From Mycosarcoma maydis (lineage: Eukaryota > Basidiomycota > Ustilaginomycetes > Ustilaginales): 64,000 nt of DNA. Location of the stretch: contig NC_026478.1 of NCBI RefSeq assembly GCF_000328475.2, positions 1,364,001-1,428,000 on the forward strand. Reading direction: 5' to 3'. Below the pieces are notes generated by a model, which saw only the letters and a list, made by a program, of their open reading frames with translations, was not told the origin of the DNA and made no database searches. Below, piece after piece: positions 20,201 to 29,664 of the stretch; the stretch's first letter is position 1; every line of letters begins with the position of its first letter. The translations under genes were made by a program, and so were the position numbers.

Positions 20201-20627
20201 GACGTCCGACCCCTTTGACGATGCGCGCGCCGGCGCCGGCGCTGGTGTTGGTGGCGTAGGTGGCTACGTGAACATGAACCGCTCGAGCCGTATGACGGAG
20301 CGGTCCAGCTACTCGGATTTGAGTCAGATGACGGAAGCGCAGCGTATTCAGTACGACTACGCGTCGTCGCGTCGCTCGTTCCATTCGACATCGGATCACT
20401 CGGGATCGCACGGCTCTCACAGCGAGCAGAGTGAGCACAGCGCGCACAGCGCTAGCTCGACAGATATGCTGTCGACTTATCAAGACGACTATCGCGTTCC
20501 TCACCAGCACACGAGCAGCCACGCGTTTGGTAACAGTTCAAACAACACAAGGTCACGTCGTCGTGGCAGCGTCGCCAGCTCGACAATTGGTCGTCCCGAG
20601 ATGATGAGCAACTCGGTTCTCCTTTAA
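17205..20627 (+). CDS. MSB2: Msb2-like signalling mucin (membrane sensor of a MAPK pathway)
   Basis: The product has 1,140 residues from the ATG at 17205; the frame extends 12 codons upstream without an ATG. In order it has a signal peptide (about 1-30, ending ASPALA), a short basic segment with dibasic KR (58-59) and RR (73-74) sites, a huge Ser/Thr-rich mucin region with two GGLLDGLL elements, a poly-Ser run from CAG repeats (18426-18453), and three 69-residue tandem repeats (431-637). A folded segment (about 747-863) carries the features of the Hkr1-Msb2 homology domain (LFKPDMKWTWVISQADL, then IFAFMPGLVG). One transmembrane helix (about 894-916) is followed by a ~225-residue Ser/His-rich cytoplasmic tail. 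Msb2 proteins act with Sho1 upstream of the filamentation MAPK cascade and in smuts control appressorium formation. The architecture makes this assignment strong. Confidence 0.85.
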   Translation: MVLFRPNFQLMLLSLNLVLLLALQASPALADGLQADHGPARINPAARRHAGRAGRLSKRFPPLAASHAPLAVRRDRVHHEPIYGLTPAEIDELLAEQELEDSISNANSTTSSRHHSHSRTRSASNSQEPTSTSSMHTFAFPTSNSTSHNATSLSSTHAPASTSASTSASATSIVPSATRSSLSQSSSISTDGSKPPSASSSSTPDDGDHDASTSANSVSNNNDDDAGGLLDGLLTPSSTSSSSASAATTSSDSATADGGLLDGLLGPLFTSSSSLASASATVDSQNDSPSATTSSRSPLVTSSSSLSQPSGSSHDSDSRDDSTFSSKLSQSTQPDFYSFTPQATRSASRTSTTLPVTGLLPSSLPVLGSSSSTSDFPSATPSPTPSPSHRSPGSDSSSSTASSDDPSSSSSSSSSSDDDSGSPSTAPSSSWTHVITSTDDSAGSSTATTHATATMYLTSTMHPTATITTAPSSISQDTFAVPTSTISNDHASSDSSDQSWTHVITSTDDSAGSSTATTHATATMYLTSTMHPTATITTAPSSISQDTFAVPTSTISNDHASSDSSDQSWTHVITSTDDSAGSSTATTHATATMYLTSTMHPTATITTAPSSISQDTFAVPTSTISNDHASSDSSDQSSSSIDQESSSSSLSGSSTDDSISGSSTSSSSSITTNPYWYANTQSLIIAPSSTSSADRPAETGSQNTADINGSTTSASLDTSPNAPAAQDLPLTIVPSADSYEQPPNTTSIGLLFKPDMKWTWVISQADLTAQIFAFMPGLVGQSAGIESSKVSTVKLVGYSPEVNDTATTSTLSTARTLYMAYVPSSSVDDIQAMVSNISSPFYTSAAAGAPQQLASQVDPTFNILSVSGHAAAGAKQNAKTSAGSGKDDSTLRNSLIGVGCGLAGCFALVAAGLLWRKHRKGQNDDGATGNHGGVSRAHTIRSFHGGLRETWAPDALDQHRALDTAGEMQQVWLPHEVGMAMGYPEQVMQGREDGFGGYVTSDPFDDARAGAGAGVGGVGGYVNMNRSSRMTERSSYSDLSQMTEAQRIQYDYASSRRSFHSTSDHSGSHGSHSEQSEHSAHSASSTDMLSTYQDDYRVPHQHTSSHAFGNSSNNTRSRRRGSVASSTIGRPEMMSNSVLL
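18495..19115 (+). repeat. Three 207-bp tandem repeats in MSB2-like gene
   Basis: Copies start at 18495, 18702 and 18909, each beginning TGGACACACGTAATTAC. By eye they are identical except one silent C-to-T change at 19079 in copy 3 (Ser codon TCC to TCT). Each encodes 69 residues starting WTHVITSTDDS and ending SSDQS. Such identity indicates recent expansion or ongoing homogenisation. Confidence 0.97.
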
Positions 20628-21005
20628 ATCTAGTTTGGTGCTTCTTTTCAGTTTCATGTTTGCTTTGGTTGTAACGGAACGCTTTCTTTGGACATCGGTC
20701 TGGATACCGACACCCTTTACGGCAAGCAGCAGCAGCGTTGGCTCTGGCTGTTGATATCGTAATATTACACTCTTTTTCTTGACACTTGAGCTCTGTTTGT
20801 GTGAGGTAGATCAAGTGACTTTGGGATATTGTGGTCAGGCTGTGCTTGGAATATGTCACATGGAGCTTCACTTTGCTCTGTGCAGAGGAGTGACAACGAG
20901 AGGCAACACGGTTTGAATAGAAATCACGGATGAGGAATGAAGGAGTGTACAGCCTGGTTCGTGGCATGGGGCATGGTGGTGGTCGTGGGTGGGGTTCGTG
21001 TGTGG
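20628..21005. other. Convergent intergenic region (MSB2-like / SEC11)
   Basis: This is 378 bp of 3' flanking sequence for both genes. A single AATCACG copy is present but there is no array. The minus-strand 327-codon ORF that crosses it (20452-21435) is an antisense shadow. Confidence 0.6.
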
Positions 21006-21536
21006 TTACTCTTTCTGGAAGAGTAATGATAGGGCCATGATTGCGAGGAGAGCGTACTTGAGTTTGGGGTAGTCGTTGAGAGCGATGGTGACATAGCCGA
21101 CATACGGCATGTAGGCATTTACTTTGCCGACCATGTTGCTTCTGGTCATCCATCTTGCACCGTTGTAGAGCGCGATGTCGTCGCTCTCGTTGTTGTCGCC
21201 CTTGGTGAGGATCAGTTGTTGTCCGTCTGGGGCATTGTGGGTTTCGATGATCCTGTGTACGATCGGGATGTCTGCACCAGGCACTTTGTACACAGGGATA
21301 TCGCCCACTTTCAGTGCACCACTGGGCATCGAGAGAAACAGCAGATCGCCACGGTAGAACGCGGGCTCCATCGAGCCAGACAGCACTACCACAACCGGCG
21401 ACTCTGTGTCCGTGACAACAGACAGCCCTTTCCACATGGCTAGAGCCGTAGACACTACCGACACAAAGTTGAGCACCTGGTGCAGAATCGATCGCATCCC
21501 TTGTCGTCGTAGTGACGCCAGCTCGTCCGCCAACAT
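21006..21536 (-). CDS. SEC11: Signal peptidase complex catalytic subunit Sec11
   Basis: The product has 176 residues from the ATG at 21536, beginning [13 protein letters not shown]. This matches the usual Sec11 length (about 165-180); the longer open frame upstream is not needed. A membrane helix lies near 20-40. The catalytic motif SGSMEPAF (Ser55), the eukaryotic His in IVHRI (His94, replacing the bacterial Lys), and the acidic [11 protein letters not shown] loop (Asp114, Asp119/120) are all present. Sec11 cleaves signal peptides in the ER membrane. A C-terminal hydrophobic stretch follows (about 159-173). The gene is divergent from the Rad60-like gene (754 bp between start codons) and convergent with MSB2. 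Confidence 0.97.
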   Translation of the reverse strand: MLADELASLRRQGMRSILHQVLNFVSVVSTALAMWKGLSVVTDTESPVVVVLSGSMEPAFYRGDLLFLSMPSGALKVGDIPVYKVPGADIPIVHRIIETHNAPDGQQLILTKGDNNESDDIALYNGARWMTRSNMVGKVNAYMPYVGYVTIALNDYPKLKYALLAIMALSLLFQKE

Positions 21537-22290
21537 GCTGCTCGATCCAGCGATGGTGTGTGCCAAGTCCGAATCGGATGCGGAAGCGCTAGCTCTCAAT
21601 GCGTCACTGCGGTCGCAAACGTAAATAGAGTGGTGCAGCCAGACAAGCTGAGAGGCTGGATGGGACGCCGACTGAATGCAATCCAGTGTCGTTGTTGAGC
21701 GTACGTGATGAGAGGTAAATGCGACGAGCAAGCGTCTGTGACAAGCGTTACGGTGGCACAGTTGTCAGTTTCGAGACGTGCACCGTGAGACCAACGTGTC
21801 ACTTTGTCCAAGTAGCGTGGACAACAGCCGTTGATGCTGCATCACCCGATCGGGAGCGCACTGACCGAATCGGGAAGCAACGTCTAGCTGCGTCAAGCCA
21901 ACGTGAAAGGACGCCTGCGTTCTGCACGCTGCTGCTGTGTTTTTGTGTATCGTATCGCAGCTTCGTCCATCTGGCGAGCCGACGCACGAGGCGCTGAACC
22001 CTGAATTCGTGATTGCGAAGCAGAAACAACACAGCAACTCACACTCAACACGCAAGGTGAAACGTAATCGCGAATCGCGTTTCTTCTGCACCACGCTCTG
22101 TGCTTCGTCGTTGCTCCTCCTTTGTCCGTGTACGACCCGACGAATCGCTTTTCTATACGCTCTTCTCGGTGTCCACGGCGCAACCCGATGCCGGCAGATC
22201 CACTTGTTCTGCAGCAGTCACGAGCTCGAGTGCACGTCCCCACAGATTTCAGCTACCGTCGCGTCGCTCTGCAGCAATCGCAGCCGAGCC
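21537..22290. promoter_or_regulatory. Divergent promoter region (SEC11 / Rad60-like gene)
   Basis: This 754-bp interval holds two divergent promoters. Scattered heptamer-like copies (GAATTCGTGATTGCGAA near 22003, AATCGCGAATCGCG near 22068) occur, with no array of more than two units. The frame upstream of the Rad60-like ATG is open but lacks coding character. Confidence 0.5.
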
Positions 22291-23907
22291 ATGGACGACG
22301 ACGACGATGTTGACTTTTTCCTACGCAAGCCGTTGGCGAGCAAGTCGAAGCCGAAACCCAAGGCGAAAGCGTTGATAAGCGTTGCGAGCTCATCTAGCTC
22401 GAATGCAGCCAAAACGTCTAGCGGAAATGCACACGCGAGATTGTCAGTGGCTGCGAGTTGCAGCTCGGATTGCGCAGCCCTTGCGCCAGAGTTGATCGAA
22501 ATCTCGGACGATGAAGGCTCGACCGAAGTGGTGCAGATCGACCTGATCGAGGGAGAAGACGAAGATGAAGACGGGGAACTCGCCGTTCTGTATAGCAGCG
22601 AAGTCAGCATTGACAGCGACGACAGCGACGCAGATCAACGCAGGACAAAACGTCGCAGAAGCAAAAAGAAACGCATCCACACTCTTCCCGCCTGGGCTTC
22701 ACACGGTGTTTATCGGCAACGATCGCAAGAAGCGTGTTCATCCTCAGCCTCAGCAGACGCAGCAGACGCAGCTGACGTTGACACACGACCTGAATCCATC
22801 AACAAGCACGTGTCATGCACACAGACAGCTTCAAAAGCTTTGCAAACCCAGACTCAACCCGACACCAATACCAGAGCGAGGCGTGAGAGTCTTACACCTC
22901 CACCAGCCCCCTCGGCTGAAAAGCTTGAAATGGCACGCGAACTCGTCAACCGAACCATTGCCAGCAAGTTTGGCACCTCGGCTTCATCTGCTACAGCTGG
23001 AGCAGCTGCAACTACATCTTGGAGCTCGACCGGGCTGTCTTCAAACAGCGGGTTGGCATCTCGTTGTCGCATACCAACGGCAGGTCCGACCGATGCTACC
23101 ATACCAGCGTATGGTCAGCCTCATTTGGCTGCTGATCCATCGTCGGGGTTGTCAGCAGGTGCAAGCAGGCGCGATTGCGATGACGAAGTCGGCGTCAACG
23201 AGCAAATTGACTGGGATCCGGATCTGGCCCGTTTGATGCGTGGCGAGAAGGCCAAGCATATTCGCGAGAAAGCCAGGCGCTTGCAGCAGGAACGCGATCA
23301 ACGGAGGAGACAGCTACAAGCCGAACGGCAGCGATCCGAGTCGCAGAGTGCGCAAAGTGCAGCCGAGACTTGGGCACAATTTGCACGTACGCAGTCGGCG
23401 CCACAGCAACCGACGATGACGAGTGCTACAAGACATGATGTGATCGACAGTGACGACGAAGTGGAATTCATTGCGCGACCACCGAAAAGAAACGCAGCCT
23501 CACGACGGCGTGCTCGATCCTCGGTGCCTACCACAATCGCGCCGTCGACCAACATCGACACGATCATCATTGACGATTCGGACGACGACCCAACCCCAAG
23601 CAACCCCACCATGGCTCGCACCAACACATCTCACCGCACCTCTGCATCCCCGCCAGCATGCAATCCCACCGAAACACTCTCGCTCACCCTGCAATCCAAA
23701 CTCGGATCCATGGCCGTCACTGTAACGCCAACCACGCTGCTCTCGCGTATAATCGAGCATTTCCACCACACCAAACTCACCAACCACGCCTCAGTCCACC
23801 CACACGCCATCAAGATCAGCTTCGACGGATTTGCATACACACCCAACCAGACCGTGCAAGACATGGATGTGGAAGATGGCGACCAGATCGAGTTGTCCTG
23901 GTCCTGA
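22291..23907 (+). CDS. Rad60/Esc2/NIP45-like protein with C-terminal SUMO-like domain
   Basis: The product has 538 residues from ATGGACGACGACGACGATG at 22291; the frame extends 118 codons upstream but looks like leader. The N-terminus is acidic then Lys-rich. Three hydrophobic-acidic SUMO-interacting-type motifs are visible: ELIEISDDE followed by VVQIDLIEGEDEDED, then VIDSDDEVEFI, then IIIDDSDDD. The last ~75 residues form a ubiquitin/SUMO-like fold (begins LSLTLQSKLGSMAVTV, ends MDVEDGDQIELSWS), like the SLD2 of Rad60. Rad60-family proteins act in genome stability with SUMO and Smc5/6. Only one clear SUMO-like domain is seen; a diverged first one may exist. It converges on the bZIP gene (156 bp). 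Confidence 0.75.
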   Translation: MDDDDDVDFFLRKPLASKSKPKPKAKALISVASSSSSNAAKTSSGNAHARLSVAASCSSDCAALAPELIEISDDEGSTEVVQIDLIEGEDEDEDGELAVLYSSEVSIDSDDSDADQRRTKRRRSKKKRIHTLPAWASHGVYRQRSQEACSSSASADAADAADVDTRPESINKHVSCTQTASKALQTQTQPDTNTRARRESLTPPPAPSAEKLEMARELVNRTIASKFGTSASSATAGAAATTSWSSTGLSSNSGLASRCRIPTAGPTDATIPAYGQPHLAADPSSGLSAGASRRDCDDEVGVNEQIDWDPDLARLMRGEKAKHIREKARRLQQERDQRRRQLQAERQRSESQSAQSAAETWAQFARTQSAPQQPTMTSATRHDVIDSDDEVEFIARPPKRNAASRRRARSSVPTTIAPSTNIDTIIIDDSDDDPTPSNPTMARTNTSHRTSASPPACNPTETLSLTLQSKLGSMAVTVTPTTLLSRIIEHFHHTKLTNHASVHPHAIKISFDGFAYTPNQTVQDMDVEDGDQIELSWS

Positions 23908-24063
23908 GCGTTTTATTGAACAGCGCGTCGTTGCACGCGAATATCATGTCAATACCCCGACAGTCACAAGTGTGGTACAATCTAATCAAACGCCATACCA
24001 ACCCACGAGTCACGAGTCTTTTCCACCGCCGTCCACTTGCAGACGCGATAGAATCACGATGCT

Positions 24064-25677
24064 TCAGAAAACATCGCAGTTGACCAGACCGAAACAACAC
24101 TCGTCTTGCTTGAGACTGTCCAATTTCAAATTGTCTGCGGCCTGATGAGTGGCTGATGCTGATGCTGATGCTTGTGTTGCTGTCGGTAAAGCGACCGTGT
24201 CAACAGATGAGGTGGTGGTGGAATTGGAGCCGAGTGACGGAGAGGCGTCTGAATGGGCGGTGATGGTGTTGCAGTTCGAGGTGGTGGTGATGGGAGGACA
24301 GCAAGACTTCTTGTCCGCTGTTGCTGTTGTCGGAGTGGTGCTGCTTGGCCTGCACGCTTGACTTGTGTTTGCGCTGGCGGGAGCACCACTGTAGGCCGTA
24401 CTTCGAGGGCTATTCCTGTCCCGTGACGATTGGCCTATGCGGATGCGCGGCGACGATATGCCGATGCCCGCTGCATCGTACGCGTACGCATACAATTGGC
24501 CGGGCGAGGACGCGCCAGCTGACACGTAGTCATCGGCGTGCCTCCTACCTATCGATCGGGCAAAGCCGCCCTGATCAGCTGGTGTCGACAGAGCGCTCGA
24601 ATTTGGCGAACAGTGGTATGGAGTCGTCGAGGTGGAGGACGGTAACGCATGCGATCTGGCAATGGTAGCCGGGGAATTCGATGCGGATGATGTCGTACCG
24701 ACGCCATTGGACCAGTGCGACGCAACGTGCGCATGTTGCCTAGCAGGCGACATGCCACGATGTGAGGGTGGTGGCAGGTGCGCTTTCGAACTACCAGGAG
24801 TCAAAGCTTCGGTGCTTGTGCCGGAAGCGTATCTTGCCACCGCCGGCGGTGGTGGGCGTCGGTAATATGCTTCCTCTGCAGTGGCAGAAGCGTGACTGTC
24901 GTCGGGGCTGTGGTATGTACTGTACGACGCACGAGGGCTGAATCCGGCCGACGGAGGTGTAGGAGCGGGAAGAAACGCTTGTGGGCTGGGTGTGTGCCAC
25001 GTGCTTGCGCTGGCCATACCCGCTGTTGCTGATGGTGGCGGAGGAGGTCTCGACGAAGGCGCGACAAAGTGTTGTGCTCCTGTGGAAGGGTGAAAGTAGC
25101 TGTTGGTCATATGAATACCACTTGGGAGGAGCTCTTGATCGTTTGCGCAAATGCGCTTTGACCTATGCGTTGGTGCTGGCGGTGATACTGTAATTGGATG
25201 TTGCGAGTCTGTCATGGCGGTGGTGGAGGGAAACGGTATACCATGGTGCATCAACACGCTACGCAACGTTTTGACGCTATGCTGTAATTCGATCACCTGC
25301 GCGTCCACCTGGGTAGCTGCTAATACCAATTGACGATTCGCCTGCTGGAGCCCGAGACATGACTCACATGGGTCTCTGCTTGCTTGTCTGGTGGAATCGT
25401 CCGAAGACGAGGATGCAGCCTGACGTTTTAGCGATGCGGATGGAGCGGGAGGAGACGCGCTTGTCTTGGATGCGCTTTGAACGAGATGCGAGGGGGGGTG
25501 AGCCGACTGTGTTTCGAGGTGAAGCAGGCTGCGCAGCTTGGCATTTTCATCGCTCAGCAGTTGCACCTTTTCTTCGAGCGTGGCTAGGTGTTGAGCTTTG
25601 CGCTGACGAAATGCTCTCTGCGTTTGCAGTGCTCGTGTGGGCTCGAGTGCGAGATTGGGCCTGCGTCCGCGACCCAT
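24064..25677 (-). CDS. bZIP transcription factor
   Basis: The product has 537 residues from the ATG at 25677, beginning MGRGRRPNLALEPTRALQTQ. The basic region (TQRAFRQRKAQHLATLEEKV, about residues 19-38) has the fungal Yap/AP-1-like QRAFRQRKxxH core, followed by a leucine zipper (LEEKVQLLSDENAKLRSLLH). A second CESC...LQQANRQLVLAATQVDAQV segment (about 105-135) may extend coiled-coil contacts. The rest is Ser/Pro/His-rich and probably disordered, with scattered Cys near the C-terminus (SCCPP, ECCFGLVNC) that could be redox sensitive as in Yap1, which is an inference. Upstream of the ATG a CTG/TTG-repeat stretch (about 25684-25765) extends the frame without another ATG. Confidence 0.88.
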   Translation of the reverse strand: MGRGRRPNLALEPTRALQTQRAFRQRKAQHLATLEEKVQLLSDENAKLRSLLHLETQSAHPPSHLVQSASKTSASPPAPSASLKRQAASSSSDDSTRQASRDPCESCLGLQQANRQLVLAATQVDAQVIELQHSVKTLRSVLMHHGIPFPSTTAMTDSQHPITVSPPAPTHRSKRICANDQELLPSGIHMTNSYFHPSTGAQHFVAPSSRPPPPPSATAGMASASTWHTPSPQAFLPAPTPPSAGFSPRASYSTYHSPDDSHASATAEEAYYRRPPPPAVARYASGTSTEALTPGSSKAHLPPPSHRGMSPARQHAHVASHWSNGVGTTSSASNSPATIARSHALPSSTSTTPYHCSPNSSALSTPADQGGFARSIGRRHADDYVSAGASSPGQLYAYAYDAAGIGISSPRIRIGQSSRDRNSPRSTAYSGAPASANTSQACRPSSTTPTTATADKKSCCPPITTTSNCNTITAHSDASPSLGSNSTTTSSVDTVALPTATQASASASATHQAADNLKLDSLKQDECCFGLVNCDVF

Positions 25678-26148
25678 GGTGGACGTGACTTTGCTGCGAA
25701 TGCTTCTGTATTCTAAGCTGCTACTGTTGCTACTGTTGCTGCTGTTGCTGATGTTGCTGATGCTGCGGATCACAGGGTGGATATGTAGTGGCGTACACCA
25801 TGGATTTGGCCGCTGATGCTACGAGCGTCGGTACGATGGATTGTGTGGGATAGTGGGAAGTGATGTGGTGCGTGGCAGTGTACGGCCGAGTCGGGGAGAA
25901 TCATGAATGGTGACGACCAGAGGAGAAGAAACGTGGATAGGACGAGATAGACGGTTCTCGGTTATTCACCAAATCGTGAATCACTGAATGGGAAAAAAGT
26001 GTAGTCGGCTCGGCTTGGCTCGGCTGCACCTACGGCTACGGTTGTGACCCTGTGCTAATCAAGGAGCGTGGAGCGTGGAGCGTGGATCAGGCTGAGCACG
26101 GCTGCGATGTAACACGGCAGCTTTGCAAAGGTGAAACACGAACTACGA

Positions 26149-26202
26149 AATCACGAATCTCACAAGCACAAAGCTGCGAATTCACGATTCACGATTCACG
26201 AA
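26149..26202. repeat. Heptamer arrays, opposite orientations
   Basis: AAATCACGAATCTCAC on the left is followed by ATTCACG repeats on the right (from 26180), so units face each other. Another short array, ATTCGTGATTCGTGATTCA, lies at 26625-26645. Confidence 0.85.
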
Positions 26203-27177
26203 TTGGGTTTGAGTTTGGTCAACGTTGCAAAACGAGTGACACGCTGATGCTGCTAGTCGTGATTGGGAGAGCAAAGTGACGCTCACGAAGAGTCTCTGTT
26301 ATGAGCTCCCATAAATCAATCCTTTCTTCTTTGCAGGGTCAACCGTCGTGAGTCGTAAGTGGTGCGTGACGAGTCACAGAATGTGCTCCAAGTTGAAGCG
26401 CAACGCTGCTCTTTCCATCGTCACTGTGCACGAGTTGCAATTCGTGAGTGTGACTTGCGAGCCCAAGCGTGGAGCTGAAATAGCAAATCGTGAATACAAG
26501 TCGTGAGTGCACTCGTCACTTACTCAAGGCGGCTGCGTGTAAAATGTGCAAGGAAGGTGGAACAAACATCAAGCGTGAAGGTTTTTATGTGCTACTTGTT
26601 ACGTCGCATGTGCTGCTACACGCTATTCGTGATTCGTGATTCATGATCTTGTGGTTCCTGTTTGTGGTGGTCCAGACCTTCGTGCTTCACTTTGTGCCTT
26701 TTGTCTTTGTCTATTTTTGATTTTTACGTTCGCTCACGCCTGTTTCCGCTTTCGCAGTTTGATTTCTGTGCATTGGCGGGGTTGGGTGTGTGCGTGGAAA
26801 AGGGTTGGAAATCGTCGACGGTCAAACGGCGCGTTGGTTGCTGCTCCGACAGATGCTTACGACTTGCGGCGTTCAGTGTCTTGCGTATGTACGACGAATG
26901 AATCTTGAATTTATGATTCGTGATTTAGCGTGCAGCCGCTTTCCAGAGGCATGCGTGGTCCATGCGTGTGAACCACAAGCGAGTGCTAAGTGAAAGCGCG
27001 AGCCAAAAGCATCGAAAGCACCGAAAGCATCGTATGGGTGTCGCACTCGCATCTCGTTTTTTTGGCATTCGCCAGTCGCTCTCTCTCGCTTAGCAAGGAG
27101 CGATCATCGTCGTCACAAGGACATTCCCCCCTCTTACCTACTCGCCACCACTTGTACACAAGCAGTCATCCATATCG

Positions 27178-27183
27178 TATATA
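27178..27183 (+). promoter_or_regulatory. Possible TATA box of AGC kinase gene
   Basis: TATATA lies in the context CGTATATAC, 380 bp upstream of the start codon. The same nine bases occur 170 bp upstream of BRF1. Position is compatible with a long pyrimidine-rich leader; no transcript data support it. Confidence 0.3.
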
Positions 27184-27561
27184 CCTCTGTCGTTTGACAA
27201 AGGAAAACAAAGGCTCATCAAAGCCTGAACCCTTCCACGCTCGTTTTCCGGTCGCGCTGTCGCTTTCAACCGCTACGTTGCGATTGTCCATCTGCCAACG
27301 CTCGGATCGCGCTCCGTGGACTGCGTGTTGCCATCTCTCTTGAACGTCACAGCCCTCTCGTTATTTCGCCGTTCGTCTTTGGCCTTTCGTGTTTCGCTGC
27401 GACTTTGCTTCAATACCAGACAAGCTCGCTCGTCTCTTTCCCAGCTTTCCAGTCAATCACCTCGTGCTCCGACGCCTTCGTCCCGTTGCTTCTCGCACAT
27501 CCGGTAGCTTTGGTATCCATATCTGCATCCGAACCTGGTCTACCACCCACACGCCAACACC

Positions 27562-29372
27562 ATGTCCTGGAAGCTTGGAAAGAGTAAGTGTCACCCCAGT
27601 TTCCCTGCTTGCGTGCTAAGACAGCTTTTGACTCACTCTTGCTCTCTCTCCCTCTTGCAGAGTTCAAGGATGGTGCCAACTTGGGCGCTCGTACACCGCT
27701 CGACCGTTCGGCTACTCCGACGCCAGCCAATCCCGGCACCGATGCCAGCGCTTCTTCCTCGTCATCCAACCTGCTCGCTTCGTCCGATGGCGCTCCTATC
27801 CCTCGCTCAGGTCTCTTGACCATCCGCGTCATCAGCGCGCGCGGTCTCTCGCTGCCAGCTGGTATGCAGACACCTCCCGCCGTCGCACGCGCTTTGGCAC
27901 AACACAATCCGAACACCTCGTCACTCGCACAGTCGTTTGGCGCTGGCGCCAATCGTGAAAACAGGCAGAGCATGCAGCGCAAACAGTGCTGGTGGCTTCC
28001 CTATCTCGTGCTCGAATTCGACAAGAACGAAATTCTCATTGATGCCATTGGCGGCGACATCCAGGGCCCCACATGGATGTTTCGTGCCCACTTTGACGTC
28101 TCGCGTATCTCGGAGATCAGCTTGCAAACCTACCTCCGAACTGGCGACCGTACCACTCATCCGCCCGAGGCGAACCGCGACGGTCAGGGAGACGATGTGA
28201 TGGGCGTCAGCGACATCTACCTCGGCGGCGTCAAGTTTGTGCCCGATTTCGAGAACCAGAGAACCTCGGATGCTTCCTATCCGCTCACCGGTGGCAACGG
28301 TCAGATTCACGTCCAAGTCTCGTACAGAAGCGATTCGCGCAGCTCGCTCAACATGGACGCCTTTGAACTGCTCAAGGTGATCGGCAAGGGAAGCTTTGGT
28401 AAGGTGATGCAGGTGCGCAAGCGCGACACGTCGCGCATCTATGCGCTCAAGACCATCCGCAAGGCTCACATTGTGTCGCGCTCCGAGGTGACGCATACAC
28501 TGGCCGAGCGAACCGTGCTCGCCCAAGTCAACAACCCGTTCATCGTGCCACTCAAATTCTCATTTCAGAGCCCAGACAAGCTCTACCTCGTGCTAGCCTT
28601 TATCAATGGCGGCGAGCTCTTCCACCACCTTCAGCGCGAAGGCCGCTTCAACGAGGAGCGCTCTCGTTTCTACGCCGCCGAGCTGCTGTGCGCACTCGAA
28701 CACCTGCACGGCTTCAACGTTGTCTACCGCGACCTGAAGCCCGAGAACATCCTGCTCGACTACACCGGCCACATTGCGCTCTGCGACTTTGGTCTCTGCA
28801 AACTCAACATGGGCGACCAGGAAACCACCAACACGTTCTGTGGCACACCCGAGTACCTCTCACCCGAACTACTGCTCGGACAGGGCTACACCAAAGCCGT
28901 CGATTGGTGGACGCTGGGCGTACTGCTCTACGAAATGCTTACCGGTCTCCCGCCGTTCTACTCGGAAGACGTCAACGAAATGTACCGCAAGATCCTGCAG
29001 GATCCGTTGCGATTCGGAGACGAAGTCTCGCCCGATGCCAGACATCTGCTCACGCTGTTGCTCAACCGCGATCCCGCACAGCGTCTCGGTTCCGGATCGC
29101 ACGGAGCGGCGGATATCAAGGCACATCCTTTTTTCGCAAAACACATTGACTGGAAGTTGCTGCTCGCCAAAAAAATCCCGCCGCCGTTCAAGCCGAGCGT
29201 CGCATCCGCCATCGATACCAGCAACTTTGACCCCGAGTTCACCAACGAACCGCCCATGGATAGTGTCGTGGACGATAGCCTCATGCTGTCCGCCACCGTA
29301 CAGGAGCAGTTTGTTGGGTTTTCGTACAATGCTCCCAATGCGCTTGGTGCAGGCGAGAGCTTGAGAGACTAG
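27562..29372 (+). CDS. AGC protein kinase, Ypk1/Gad8-like (TORC2 effector type), one intron
   Basis: Two exons, 27562-27583 and 27661-29372, join to give 577 residues beginning MSWKLGKKFKDGANLG, an N-terminus typical of fungal Ypk1/Gad8 kinases. The intron has GTAAGT...CTCTTGCAG ends. Residues ~55-235 form a C2-like region (LLTIRVISARGLSL). The kinase domain starts near 242: GKGSFG (249-254), Lys271, HRD-type YRDLKPEN (Asp365), DFG (383-385), and activation loop TFCGTPEY (Thr399). The AGC tail has a turn-motif candidate (SATVQ, near 551-553) and a hydrophobic motif FVGFSY (558-563, Ser562). All catalytic residues are intact, so it should be an active kinase in growth and stress signalling. 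Sch9 is the main alternative family, but the length and N-terminus favour Ypk1/Gad8. Confidence 0.9.
27584..27660 (+). other. Spliceosomal intron in AGC kinase gene (77 nt)
   Basis: The donor GTAAGT follows a 22-nt first exon and the acceptor is CTCTTGCAG after a pyrimidine-rich tract. The intron is phase 1 within codon 8 (A|AG, Lys). Removing it joins the ATG-MSWKLGK exon to the long kinase frame. Without splicing, the long frame would lack a good ATG context and the conserved N-terminus. Confidence 0.85.
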
Positions 29373-29664
29373 GCCAGACGCACGAGAAGCATACAGTATC
29401 CTCTCTTGGTTTGGCACTCACGAATGGTTTCACTTTTTTCTATGCTCGTCTCGTACGTTTTCAGACGTGTTTGTGGCGTGCGTGTGTGTGTTGTAATTCA
29501 GATTGTCGAGTTCGGAAATCGGCGACTACGGACCGGGGAGAATTTTCGAGCTGGGTGCTTGTTAGGATGCAACGCTCTTGTGGTTTGACCACATAGCCAA
29601 GCTGCTTTTTGATTCACATCGACCAGGTCCACGGTGGAAGGGTTTGTGGTGTCTATACGTCGGG

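Larger units (their letters stand above)
25678..27561. promoter_or_regulatory. Divergent intergenic region (bZIP / AGC kinase)
   Basis: This 1.9-kb interval holds heptamer arrays at 25972-25990, 26149-26202 and 26625-26645. From about 27.05 kb to the kinase start the plus strand becomes pyrimidine-rich, like a leader. A TATATA at 27178-27183 in the context CGTATATAC is a possible TATA box. No supported gene is present. Confidence 0.5.

Noticed and set aside
20452..21435. 327-codon minus-strand ORF overlapping the Msb2-like and SEC11 genes
   Set aside because: Crosses two well-supported genes in a different frame; composition is Arg/His/Cys-rich shadow.
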